Of a stretch of DNA of 21,718 bases, positions 1-7,599 are shown one piece after another. The notes beneath the pieces were generated by a model. It saw only the letters and a program-made list of their open reading frames with translations, ran no database searches and was not told the origin of the DNA. Numbering within the stretch: the stretch's first letter is position 1; each line of letters starts with the position of its first letter. Origin of the DNA: JAWXCM01 sp034408745 (GTDB taxonomy: Bacteria; Acidobacteriota; Terriglobia; Bryobacterales; Bryobacteraceae); contig JAWXCM010000121.1 of the NCBI GenBank assembly GCA_034408745.1, positions 1-21,718 on the forward strand, written 5' to 3'. The translations under genes were made by a program, and so were the position numbers.

Positions 1-19
1 CCATGGCTTTTGACCACAG

Positions 20-61
20 CCACCGGAGGTGGTTTGGAACCTGCTCCTGCAAGCCGGTTCC
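20..61. repeat. Two adjacent short hairpins at the window edge
   Basis: CCACC (20-24) pairs with GGTGG (28-32) around a GGA loop. GGAACC-T-GCT (36-45) pairs with AGC-C-GGTTCC (52-61) with one mismatch. They lie beyond the point where the reverse transcriptase loses homology. They could be leftover structured RNA of the intron's 3' part or belong to whatever it recombined with. Neither has the AGC/GAAA layout of a group II domain V. Confidence 0.35.
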
Positions 62-81
62 GAGGGGCCTGCCCTCATCAG

Positions 82-1068
82 TCAAGCAGTTACACACATT
101 GGGCCCTCCTCGGCCCTTTGCGCTCGTGGCGCACAATCATCGGCGTAGCGCACCAGTTTCACCCCTTCCGTCTGCGCCGGCCCTCGCGGGCCGTGGAATA
201 ACGCATCAAACCAGTGCAGATAGATATTCGCCAGTAACGGCGAAATCACTCCGCCCTGCGGCGTCCCCTTCTTCGGCCGGCTTCAGTTACTGCCTCCGCC
301 CTGCCCCTCACTCCGCTCCATTACCGGCGCCTCCAGCCACATCCGGATCAACTTCAGGACCGAGCGGTCCACGACCCGAGCGCGCAGGCACGCCATCAGT
401 TGGGAGTGGGGAATCGAATCGAAATAGCCTTTCAGGTCCGCGTCATACACAGCCTGATACCCGGCCTGAATGTGACCGCGTATCTCTTCCAGCGCCTGAT
501 GAGCTGAGCGCCCCGGACGGAACCCATAACTGCAATCGAGGAAGTCCGATTCGAAGTTCGGCTCCAGTATCAGCAGGGTTGCCATTTGCACTACCCGGTC
601 ACGCACCGTCGGGATCCCCAACGGCCTCAGCTTGCCATTCGCTTTCGGTATGTAGACGCGTCGTACCGCCTCCGGCTGGTAGGTTTTGCTGCGCAGCGAT
701 TCCTGTAGTCCTTCCAGAAACCCCGCTGCGCCCGAATCGCTCTCCACAATCTGTTTGATCGTGACGCCATCCACCCCCGGCGCGCCTTTGTTGGCTCGCA
801 CCCGTTCCCATGCCGCTTCCATTACATCCATCCGATAGATCCGGTCGTACAACGCGTAAAACCGGAACTTCGGTTCCTGTTTGGTCTTTTGACCCAGCTT
901 CTGTCTCAGTTGAGAAACTTTCTCCGGCAGCCCCGGCTCCTTCACCGTCTCCGGCATTGCCTTCTTTATCGCTGCCCGTTCTTCCGTAATCGGATTTTCA
1001 TCCAGGCGGCTTTCTCCTCTTCTTACAACAAACGTGTCTTCAGTAAGACCCCTTTGCTCCGCCGCCAT
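82..1068 (-). pseudogene. ltrA: Group II intron reverse transcriptase/maturase, broken (in-frame TGA, C-terminus lost)
   Basis: The protein would reverse-transcribe and help splice its own intron RNA. The N-terminal RT part is clear: KGAPGVDGVTI, then PLGIPTVRDRVVQMA, YGFRPGRSAHQAL and the motif A block YDADLKGYFDSIPH. An in-frame TGA at 283-285 interrupts the frame. The same frame then continues with KKGTPQGGVISPLLANIYLH and the catalytic RYADD (136-150), so this is a nonsense change (for example CGA to TGA), not a frameshift. Directly after YADD the sequence no longer looks like an RT and ends at a TGA at 82-84. The last RT motifs, the maturase domain X and any endonuclease domain are missing, whereas full proteins are usually above 400 residues. 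The ATG at 1068 lies inside ribozyme-like sequence, and the ATG at 957 is a more natural start. Non-functional as a protein; family assignment is firm. Confidence 0.85.
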
Positions 1069-1201
1069 TACAGCGGCTTCTCAGCTCATATGGGCCTCTC
1101 CGACTCCCGACAGGACCGCCCTCGGTTATGTATTCCCGATGTGCGTTGGCAGCTTGCGCCACCACCCTGCCGGGTCTCCCGGGTTCCTCGACCGATCTTT
1201 C

Positions 1202-1232
<31 letters not shown>

Positions 1233-1437
1233 CCCGATGGATGCACTTGCCTGTTACTTCTCCATCGGTGTTGTACTGGCTTCAGCCTGCGCGGAGGACT
1301 GGCCGCCTTCGATTTGCTAACGAGGCCGAATCGGGTTCACTTGCGTTACGGCTCGCGTGTTCGCCTCACGAGATCCCGCCAACCCCATTACTGAGATCCA
1401 CGCTCGCTCGGCTACATGCAGAACAGGCAATTACATG

Positions 1438-1457
1438 ATGAACTCCTCTCAGTTCAT
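1438..1457. repeat. Perfect 7-bp inverted repeat beside the intron leader
   Basis: ATGAACT (1438-1444) and AGTTCAT (1451-1457) form a perfect stem around a 6-nt loop. It sits between the end of the decayed DsbA-like gene (1553) and the approximate 5' edge of the intron on the minus strand. Some group II introns insert just downstream of stem-loops, so this may be the target-side hairpin, but no T-run follows it. The remaining bases between 1400 and 1552 show nothing else recognisable. Confidence 0.35.
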
Positions 1458-1552
1458 AAGATCAGCCAGGATTATCCCGGCGTACCGCGCGTCAGCAAGC
1501 GGTTTCAGCAAATGGAACGGTTGCTTGATGACAAGCCCTAAGCCGGCGTTTC

Positions 1553-2401
1553 CTAACGCGCGGCGGGTAGCCGGGGGTTGCCGCTGAGAGACTGGAGCTC
1601 GGCGTCAAGCACCGGCTTCAGCGCCACCAGTTCAAACGGTCCGTTGTAACGCTTGCCGTTGATGAATGAAGAAGGTCGGCGTCCCCATGCCGCCCGCCTT
1701 CATTCCTTCCGCCTGTTCGGCGGCGACAGTCGCCTTGTACTTGCCGGAATCGAGATCGGCCTGGAACGCCTTCATTTCGATGCCTGCCTCCTGCGCCCAG
1801 CGGAGGATGGTGGCTCGCGAGATCTGGCGGAAACTGGCGAACATTTTGTCGTGCAACGGCCAGAATTTCCCCTGAGCGTGCGCGGCCAGCGAGGCTTCGG
1901 CGGCGAGGGCGGCGTTGCGGTGAATTATCCAGCGGGAACTGCTTGAATACCACGCGAACGTCCTTCGGATACTGCGCGGCGACGGCGACGGCGGCGGGGC
2001 CGAAAAAGGGTGCTCCCGTTACGGGGATTGTGACCGGATCTTCCAGCAGTTTCGGCTGCACCGGGCCCTGCTTCTGCATTTCGCGCAGCACGGCGTAGAC
2101 CTGATCCTCATTCTTGCCGGCGCGGAATTCACGGGCCACCGCCTCAGCGAGGGCCTTGCTGTACCCGCACTGCGGATCCTTGACGCGGCACTCGGCGATC
2201 TTCAGCTTGCAGGTGCAATTGCAAGTCCCGCTCGCGAAGCATTTTGAGCGCGGCGGGCTTCTGCGCGTCTTTCAGTCCGGAGAGATCCACGCCGGGGAGA
2301 TCGGTGGCTTTTTGCCATTCGTTCTACGCCGCAGCGCCGAGCACGAGGCACGCCACCACGATCAGGAGGCGAAGGAAGGCGGATCGCGAAATCGAGGTCA
2401 C
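1553..2401 (-). pseudogene. Secreted DsbA-like thioredoxin-fold protein, multiply disrupted
   Basis: Pieces of one protein are spread over three frames. In order they are: a signal-peptide-like start (RSAFLRLLIVVACLVLGAAA), an in-frame TAG (2324-2326), LKMLRERDL, a frameshift near 2215-2230, a Cys-rich block (CNCTCKLKIAECRVKDPQC), FRAGKNEDQVYAVLREM, YPKDVRVVFKQFPLDN, a +1 shift at about 1922-1926 (extra T), GKFWPLHDKMFASFRQISR, GGMGTPTFFI, a +4 shift at 1661-1670, and NGKRYNGPFELVALKPVLD. The FKQFPL block, the cis-proline GTPTFFI and the NGKR ending are typical of DsbA/Thioredoxin_4 proteins, which form or isomerise disulfides in the periplasm. The segment between GAPFFGP and QYPKD (about 1975-2015) is too short, and the redox CxxC normally found there is absent. 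With at least one stop, three frame changes and the deletion, this is dead. The true start was probably the ATG-position ATT at 2390-2392; see the Shine-Dalgarno entry. Confidence 0.85.
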
Positions 2402-2408
2402 CTCCTTA
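2398..2408 (-). promoter_or_regulatory. Full-length Shine-Dalgarno sequence in front of an ATT codon
   Basis: The minus strand reads TAAGGAGGTGA, complementary to the canonical anti-Shine-Dalgarno tail of 16S rRNA over 11 bases. The GTG inside it cannot easily be the start because it is part of the binding site. Eight bases after GGAGG comes ATT (2392-2390), in frame with the signal peptide. Either ATT was used as a start or it is a mutated ATG in this pseudogene. Confidence 0.6.
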
Positions 2409-2472
2409 GTATAGAGACAGAAAGGCGGGACCCGTTGCATTCGTGATATCGTGTGGAACCACAGGTACGTTC

Positions 2473-3285
2473 ATGCGGACACTCCTCGCGGGCACGCTGG
2501 CATCCATTTTGGCGGCAATCAGCGCCCTCGCCTGGCAGGCGCAGCAACACATTCCCGGGCAGTACAACCCTTACGCCAGAGAAATGCAGAGCCCGGCTCC
2601 CGACCCTCCGGACGGAGACGAAAAGACCGAGTATGCCTTTGCGCGTCTGCGATACCGTTCAGGCGGTGGCGGATTTCGTGGACGAGGCGGCAGCTGGGGT
2701 ACCGATGCCAACACGGCGGAACAACACTTTTCAAAGGGCCTTCGGCGGCTGACCAGGGTCCACGTTCGCTCCTCGGGCGAGGTGGTGGATATCGATTCCG
2801 ACGAGATCTATAACTGGCCGTGGCTGTATGCGGTGGAAGTGGGACGCTGGTCCATGACGGACGCCCAGTCAAAGCGGGTCCGCGACTATCTGGATCGGGA
2901 CGGCTTTCTGATGGTGGACGACTTCCACGGCACGTACCAGTGGGAGGGATTTATGGAGACGCTGCGGAAAGTGTTTCCCGATAAACCCGTTGTGGATATT
3001 GATAATGCGGATGCGAGTTTCCACGTACTTTACAACCTGGAGAAGAGGGTCCAGGTGCCGGGCAAGCAGTACAACTGGTCCGGGCAGACATATGAGCAGG
3101 ACGGCGTGGAAGCGCGGTGGCGGGGCATCTACGACGGCAACGGGCGGCTGATGATGGCGATCTGCCACAACATGGATCTGGGCGACGCGTGGGAGTTCGC
3201 GGACGATCCGCAGTATCCCGAACAGTACGCGTCACTGGCTTACCGCATCGGGATCAATTACCTGCTTTATTCCATGACCCACTAA
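2473..3285 (+). CDS. DUF4159 domain-containing exported protein
   Basis: A 270-residue protein with an N-terminal Sec-type signal (MRTLLAGTLASILAAISALA) and a single DUF4159 domain over the rest. Family-typical blocks are visible: FARLRYRSGG, GSWGTDANTAEQHF, RRLTRV, WPWLYAVEVGRW, GGFLMVDDFHG-like (here DGFLMVDDFHGTYQWEGF), FHVLYNL, WRGIYDGNGRLMMAICHNMDLGDAWE and the ending YRIGINYLLYSMTH. Members are common in Acidobacteriota and are thought to have a flavodoxin/glutamine-amidotransferase-like fold; no activity is established. I chose the ATG at 2473 over the in-frame ATG at 2443 because it begins the signal peptide and has AGG eight bases upstream. It is transcribed away from the decayed DsbA-like gene (71-bp divergent gap) and converges on the TonB receptor gene, so it is a stand-alone unit. 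Confidence 0.85.
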   Translation: MRTLLAGTLASILAAISALAWQAQQHIPGQYNPYAREMQSPAPDPPDGDEKTEYAFARLRYRSGGGGFRGRGGSWGTDANTAEQHFSKGLRRLTRVHVRSSGEVVDIDSDEIYNWPWLYAVEVGRWSMTDAQSKRVRDYLDRDGFLMVDDFHGTYQWEGFMETLRKVFPDKPVVDIDNADASFHVLYNLEKRVQVPGKQYNWSGQTYEQDGVEARWRGIYDGNGRLMMAICHNMDLGDAWEFADDPQYPEQYASLAYRIGINYLLYSMTH

Positions 3286-3295
3286 AACAAAAAAG

Positions 3296-3332
3296 GCCCG
3301 GTCCTTCCCCACTTTCCGGGGAAGAACCGGGC
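3296..3332 (-). terminator. Rho-independent terminator of the receptor gene
   Basis: GCCCGGT-C-CTTCCCC (3296-3310) pairs with GGGGAAG-A-ACCGGGC (3318-3332), a 15-position stem with a single mismatch and a 7-nt loop. On the minus strand the stem is followed at once by CTTTTTTGTTTT, the classic U-tract, so it ends leftward transcription from the receptor gene (stop at 3359-3361). It lies 10 nt past the DUF4159 stop, so the same stem may also slow rightward transcription, although the T-rich run on that side is distant and weak. Confidence 0.85.
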
Positions 3333-3358
3333 GTCAGCCAGGCCCTGCTTCTCGTTTT

Positions 3359-6300
3359 CTAGAAGGTGAAGCGCAGCGCCAGCTGCATCTGCCGCGGGGT
3401 CCGCGACGAAGTGAACTGGCCGAGATTCGCGTTCACCTGGTTGCCTGTCGCGTCGAACCGGGCGGTAGTGTCGAAACCGCCGAATTGCGTGTGGTTGAAC
3501 GCATTGTACATTTCCAGCCGGAACTGCAGCTTCATGGGTTCCTTAATCGGGAAATTCTTAAAGAGAGAGAGATCCCAGTTTTCGGTTCCCGGTCCGCGCA
3601 GGAAGGTGCGTCCCGCATTGCCGAGCGTCCCCACCCGGGGAAGGCGGAAGACATCAGTGCGGAAGTTCTTCGCGAAGGTGCGCTCGCTCTTCGGCAGGAC
3701 CGCGCTTCCCACGACGTCGATGCGGGGGCCCTGTGAAACGGTACCCGTGATATCGGCGTTGTTCGTGGTGGTGAACCCGACGCCAGTGGGCGATCCGCTG
3801 ATAAAGGCGTTAATTCCTGAGATTTCCCAGCCGTTCAGGACCCAGCGGGAGAGCATATTTCCGTACTTGAACCGGGGAATCGTGTAGAGGAAATTCATCC
3901 GCAGGTTGTGCGTCCGGTCATAGGTAGACAGGCCGTAGTTGAACTGGCGCGCGGGAACGAACGGGCTGACGCCGTTACCGTCAAAATCCGCCGAGCTCAT
4001 GAACTTAGACCACGTGTAGGAGAGGCCGAACTGCGCCGTGCGCGCAAAGCGGCGATTGGCCGTGACCTGAAGGGAGTGGTAGTTGGAGGTGGCTCCCCAG
4101 TTCCGGTAGGTCACTCCGCTGTAGCCGGAATAATTCTGGCGGAGGAAATTCGCCTGAAGTGGAGCGCGATTGGTGGTGGTGGTATCGAGATTGGCGGGAT
4201 CGAAATTCGCGCCGAGGGGCACCGGTGCGAGATCGAAGGCCCAGTCCAGGTGGCGTCCGAGGTTGGCCACCCAGCTGGCGTCGATCACGGTGCCCCAACC
4301 GACGTTCTGTTGCACGCCGAAGCTCATGTTGTAGCTGGTGGCGATGCCCATGGGGTTCTGTCTGGTGGATACGCCGGCGGGCGACAGAAGGCCGGATGAC
4401 GAACCCAGCGAGCTCAGGGTGCTGTAGGGCAGGCTGACACTCAGGACCAGCGGGATGGCGGTTTCGCTGCCCGGCGCGCCTTCACCGTTGGAGCCGGAAC
4501 TCACGAACGTTCCGAAGCCTCCGCGCACGGCGGTACGGCCGTTGCCGAAAACGTCGAGCGCGAAGCCGATGCGAGGATTGTACTGAAGACCAGGAGACTC
4601 AATGAGTCCCTGCGGAACGCCCGGCTGATTGTTCAGAATCATCCCGTTGGCGAAGTTGCCTTTACCCGGCGCGATGAGGCCGATGGCAACGGCGGGATAG
4701 ATGGTGCCGGTGTTGGGGTCGATGCCGCGACGGGCTCCGTTGACCAGAGTGGGGCGGATGAGCGTGGGAATATCCGACGCCTTCCAGGCCGAGGGGCTGA
4801 ACATGGAGGCAACGTGTTTGGTGAAGCCGGGGCCGGTCTTGACGAAGCGGACGCCCATGTCGAGCGTCAGGCGCCTGGTGACCTTCCAGGAGTCCTGAAC
4901 GAACCACTCATAGGCCTTGTAGATGGTAGAGGTCTGAACGATCCGGTTGGACTGCGAGGCGGACGCGAATACGCCGAGCATCGCATTGCCGTAGGTGTAG
5001 CCGGTATCGAGCGGATTATTCACGTCAACGGAGAAGTTCAGCACGCCACGGTTGGTGTTGGCTTTGCTGATGATGCTCTGCCGGTTCAGGAATATTCCGG
5101 CTTTCAGGATGTGACCGGAGAAGGTCTTCGAGATATTGTCCGTGACGCTGTAGGTGGGATACTGCGCGCCTAACGGGATGTTGGTGAGCGTGATGTTCGC
5201 GGGGCTGGGAATGCCTCCGAATGTGACGTTCGGAAGCAGACCCAGCGGGTTCGACGCGGGGAAGAGCTCCGGCGCGTTGTAACCGACGGTCTTCCGGGAA
5301 AGGCTGTTCAGCACGCTGTCGGACACGTTCTCAAACTCCACGCGCCAGTTATATCCAAGCACGACTTCGTTCACCAGCGTGGGCGAGAAAATCTTGTTGT
5401 AACGGGCGGAGATGATGTTGCCGACGGTCTGGAACAGGCGCTCCTCAAGGGGCCAGTTGGCGTTCGGCGTGGCGAGTCCCATGGTCCCGGACTGGCGGTC
5501 GCGCTGGCGGGTCCAGGTGACGGCGAAGATGTCGGAACTGGAGAGGTTGTAATCGGTCTTCAGAGTCTGCAGCAGTTGCGGCTTGTCGAGGTCCACCTGA
5601 TTGACGTAATTGTACTGGCCGGCCGAAACCTGACGATTGGAGAAGTTGGGCAGCGGCAGGAATTTCAGCAGAGCCTGACCATTGGGATCGATGCGGGTGG
5701 GAGGCACGATGTTGCCAGCGAACGGCTGGCCGGTCTGCGGATCCTTGACCGGGATCACGCGGTTGTTAACGTCGACCGACTGGGAGAAATCGCCCGTGCG
5801 CTCGAGCGCGGTAGGCATATTGACAAACGTCACCGGAACGGCGGTCTTCTGGGGCCAGCGTTCCTGAGACCAGAAGAAGAAGGCTTTGGACTTGTTGGTA
5901 TTGAACAACTTCGGAATGGTCACCGGTCCGCCGAGCGTGTAGGAAAACATGTTATAGCGGTACCGAGCTTTGGCAATGCCGTTGCGATTATTGAAGAAAT
6001 CGGCGGCATTGAACTGTTCGTGCCGTTTGAAGTAACCGAAGCTGCCGTGGAAATCGCGCGTGCCCGACTTGCCGATCATCATGACACCGGCTCCGCGCAT
6101 GCGGCCGTATTCCGCCTGATAGCTGTTGAGGAGGACCTTCACCTCCGCAACGGCGTCCATGCTGACGTTCGCGGTCGCGATCCAGCCGGTTCCACCATCC
6201 TGCGTGGAGACGCCGTCCATGCTGGTGCCGACGGCGTTGCGCCGGTTGCCATTCACCGAAAGGCCGATGGCGAAGTTGCGATCCGGAGCGTCGGGCGCGT

Positions 6301-6823
6301 TGGTATCCACCACGCCCGGCAGCAGCTGCAGCATGGTGATGACGTTGCGTCCCTTAATCATCAGGTTTTCCACCTGAGACGAAGTCAGCACGCCAGACTT
6401 CTCAGAACTGGCGGTTTGCACGACTGCCGCGTCGGCCTTGATGGTGATGCTTTCGGCGACCTGTCCGACCTGGAGCACGATAGCGCCCGCGGAAAGACGT
6501 TCGGAGGCGGTCAGATTCATCCCTGTCTGTTCGATGGTTTTGAATCCGGGCGAGCTGACGGACAGCGAATAGGGACCGGGTTCGAGAGCGCTGAACACAA
6601 AATCGCCAGCGCCGAGAGACTTTGTTCTGCGCTGAGCGCCAGTGGCTGTCTGGGTCAGTGTGACGTCCGCGCTTACGACGGCGAGTCCGCCGGGATCGGT
6701 CACGGTTCCTACGATGGTTCCGGATGTTGTCTGGCCGTAAGCCGCAACGGCGCAGAAAAGAAGGGAAAACAAGAGTGAGGCGCGGAAAAAATTACCGCGG
6801 GTCAGCAACATGGCTCGATACAT
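3359..6823 (-). CDS. Oar-like TonB-dependent outer-membrane receptor with carboxypeptidase-regulatory domain
   Basis: A 1154-residue protein, normal for this class. Residues 1-30 are a signal peptide ending AVAAYG. About 35-120 is a carboxypeptidase-regulatory-like beta-sandwich (GTIVGTVTDPGGLAVVSADV ... SPGFKT). About 125-230 is the plug, with QVENLMIKGRNVITMLQLLPG and the VSMDAVAEVKVLLNSYQAEYGR segment. The rest is an Oar-type beta-barrel with repeated aromatic strands, ending ALRFTF, whose terminal Phe is the usual outer-membrane assembly signal. The start at 6823 is fixed by AGGAG (6831-6835) seven bases upstream. Acidobacteriota carry many such receptors, presumed to import large or complex substrates, often glycans, using TonB energy. 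It is last in the leftward gene run, 112 bp after the discoidin-like gene, which suggests it takes up the substrate of the upstream enzymes. It could also have its own promoter in that gap. Substrate unknown. Confidence 0.93.
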   Translation of the reverse strand: MYRAMLLTRGNFFRASLLFSLLFCAVAAYGQTTSGTIVGTVTDPGGLAVVSADVTLTQTATGAQRRTKSLGAGDFVFSALEPGPYSLSVSSPGFKTIEQTGMNLTASERLSAGAIVLQVGQVAESITIKADAAVVQTASSEKSGVLTSSQVENLMIKGRNVITMLQLLPGVVDTNAPDAPDRNFAIGLSVNGNRRNAVGTSMDGVSTQDGGTGWIATANVSMDAVAEVKVLLNSYQAEYGRMRGAGVMMIGKSGTRDFHGSFGYFKRHEQFNAADFFNNRNGIAKARYRYNMFSYTLGGPVTIPKLFNTNKSKAFFFWSQERWPQKTAVPVTFVNMPTALERTGDFSQSVDVNNRVIPVKDPQTGQPFAGNIVPPTRIDPNGQALLKFLPLPNFSNRQVSAGQYNYVNQVDLDKPQLLQTLKTDYNLSSSDIFAVTWTRQRDRQSGTMGLATPNANWPLEERLFQTVGNIISARYNKIFSPTLVNEVVLGYNWRVEFENVSDSVLNSLSRKTVGYNAPELFPASNPLGLLPNVTFGGIPSPANITLTNIPLGAQYPTYSVTDNISKTFSGHILKAGIFLNRQSIISKANTNRGVLNFSVDVNNPLDTGYTYGNAMLGVFASASQSNRIVQTSTIYKAYEWFVQDSWKVTRRLTLDMGVRFVKTGPGFTKHVASMFSPSAWKASDIPTLIRPTLVNGARRGIDPNTGTIYPAVAIGLIAPGKGNFANGMILNNQPGVPQGLIESPGLQYNPRIGFALDVFGNGRTAVRGGFGTFVSSGSNGEGAPGSETAIPLVLSVSLPYSTLSSLGSSSGLLSPAGVSTRQNPMGIATSYNMSFGVQQNVGWGTVIDASWVANLGRHLDWAFDLAPVPLGANFDPANLDTTTTNRAPLQANFLRQNYSGYSGVTYRNWGATSNYHSLQVTANRRFARTAQFGLSYTWSKFMSSADFDGNGVSPFVPARQFNYGLSTYDRTHNLRMNFLYTIPRFKYGNMLSRWVLNGWEISGINAFISGSPTGVGFTTTNNADITGTVSQGPRIDVVGSAVLPKSERTFAKNFRTDVFRLPRVGTLGNAGRTFLRGPGTENWDLSLFKNFPIKEPMKLQFRLEMYNAFNHTQFGGFDTTARFDATGNQVNANLGQFTSSRTPRQMQLALRFTF

Positions 6824-6897
6824 TCAAACTCTCCTGAAGAGGATAAGTCCCGATGTTGGTAGCCTATGCTCTGGCGCAGTTCCATTCAAGGGACAGG

Positions 6898-6935
6898 GGC
6901 TCCGTTTGTCCAAAGGCGTGGACAAAAAGCGAGCC
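6898..6935 (-). terminator. Intergenic hairpin, possible terminator or RNA-processing site
   Basis: TTTGTCCA (6905-6912) pairs perfectly with TGGACAAA (6919-6926) around a 6-nt loop. GGCTC (6898-6902) and GAGCC (6931-6935) extend the structure across a small internal loop. It begins immediately after the stop of the discoidin-like gene and precedes the receptor gene. No T-run follows on the minus strand, so it is not a textbook terminator. It may instead stabilise or end the upstream mRNA and set receptor expression apart from the enzyme genes. Confidence 0.45.
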
Positions 6936-7592
6936 TCAGTTCAGCGGCTTGCCGAAGACTTCCACTTCGACGTAGTGGTTGGAGCCGTTGATGTTGTTGC
7001 CGTTGGAATACAGGCGAACATAGCGAGCCTCCACGCCGCGGGCATCAATCAGGCGTCCCTCGGAAGTCTCAATGTAATTCTGATCCTTGCCGACCCCGGC
7101 GCCGACGGAATTATCCACGTCGTTATTGAAAATCGTGCGGACTCCGGTGATGAAGTCAGGGTCGTCGGCGGTCTGGACCACCACGCCTTTGTAGACTCGC
7201 GGCTGTTTGTGATAGTGCCAAACGAGCAACGCGTAGATGGTGGATTTCTTCTTCAGATCGATGGTGACGTACTGAGGGCCGGGCGCGAGCTCCACCCAGG
7301 AACCGTCGCCGCCGGACTTTTCGCCATCCGTCAGGAACGAAAGCTCGCCCGTTACGGGGTCCGAACCGGGGCCGGTGACGCGGCGCCCTTTCGCCAGGTT
7401 CACCGTGTCCGCAGGCGCGAGAAAGGGTGCCCTGGGCCCTTTGCGGGGCTTCTCAAGGTTCGGCACCTGGAGATTCTGAGGGGTGCCTTCAAACATCGGC
7501 TTCGGCAACTCCAGCGCAAGCGGAACAAGGTCGGCTCCGAGGAGCGTGAGGGACGTCAGGGTGACGAGGGCGCAAAGACGGCGGCGAATCAT
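6936..7592 (-). CDS. Exported discoidin-like (F5/8 type C, galactose-binding fold) protein
   Basis: A 218-residue protein beginning with a signal peptide (MIRRRLCALVTLTSLTLLGA), then a Pro-rich linker to about residue 65, then one beta-sandwich domain. The order NLAKGRRV ... FLTDGEKSGGDGSWVEL ... QYVTIDLKKKSTIYALLVWH ... RVYKGVVVQTADD ... ARYVRLYSNGNNINGSNHYVEVEVFG matches the discoidin pattern: an N-terminal NLA-like strand, an LTDG loop, an IDL strand and a closing RYVRLY..N EVEVFG strand. Such domains bind carbohydrates or lack activity; no catalytic residues are evident. Its ATG is 7 nt from the stop of the HEAT gene, so the two are cotranscribed. A role as a periplasmic or surface sugar-binding partner of the cluster is inference from context. 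Confidence 0.8.
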   Translation of the reverse strand: MIRRRLCALVTLTSLTLLGADLVPLALELPKPMFEGTPQNLQVPNLEKPRKGPRAPFLAPADTVNLAKGRRVTGPGSDPVTGELSFLTDGEKSGGDGSWVELAPGPQYVTIDLKKKSTIYALLVWHYHKQPRVYKGVVVQTADDPDFITGVRTIFNNDVDNSVGAGVGKDQNYIETSEGRLIDARGVEARYVRLYSNGNNINGSNHYVEVEVFGKPLN

Positions 7593-7599
7593 GCTGATC

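Noticed and set aside
283..285. TGA in the reverse transcriptase as a recoded (selenocysteine or read-through) codon
   Set aside because: It falls in a variable linker, no suitable downstream stem-loop is evident, and the gene is truncated further on, so simple decay is the better explanation.
5576..6778. 400-codon plus-strand frame opposite the receptor gene
   Set aside because: The minus strand encodes a complete, motif-rich TonB receptor with a good ribosome-binding site; the plus frame has no domain signal.
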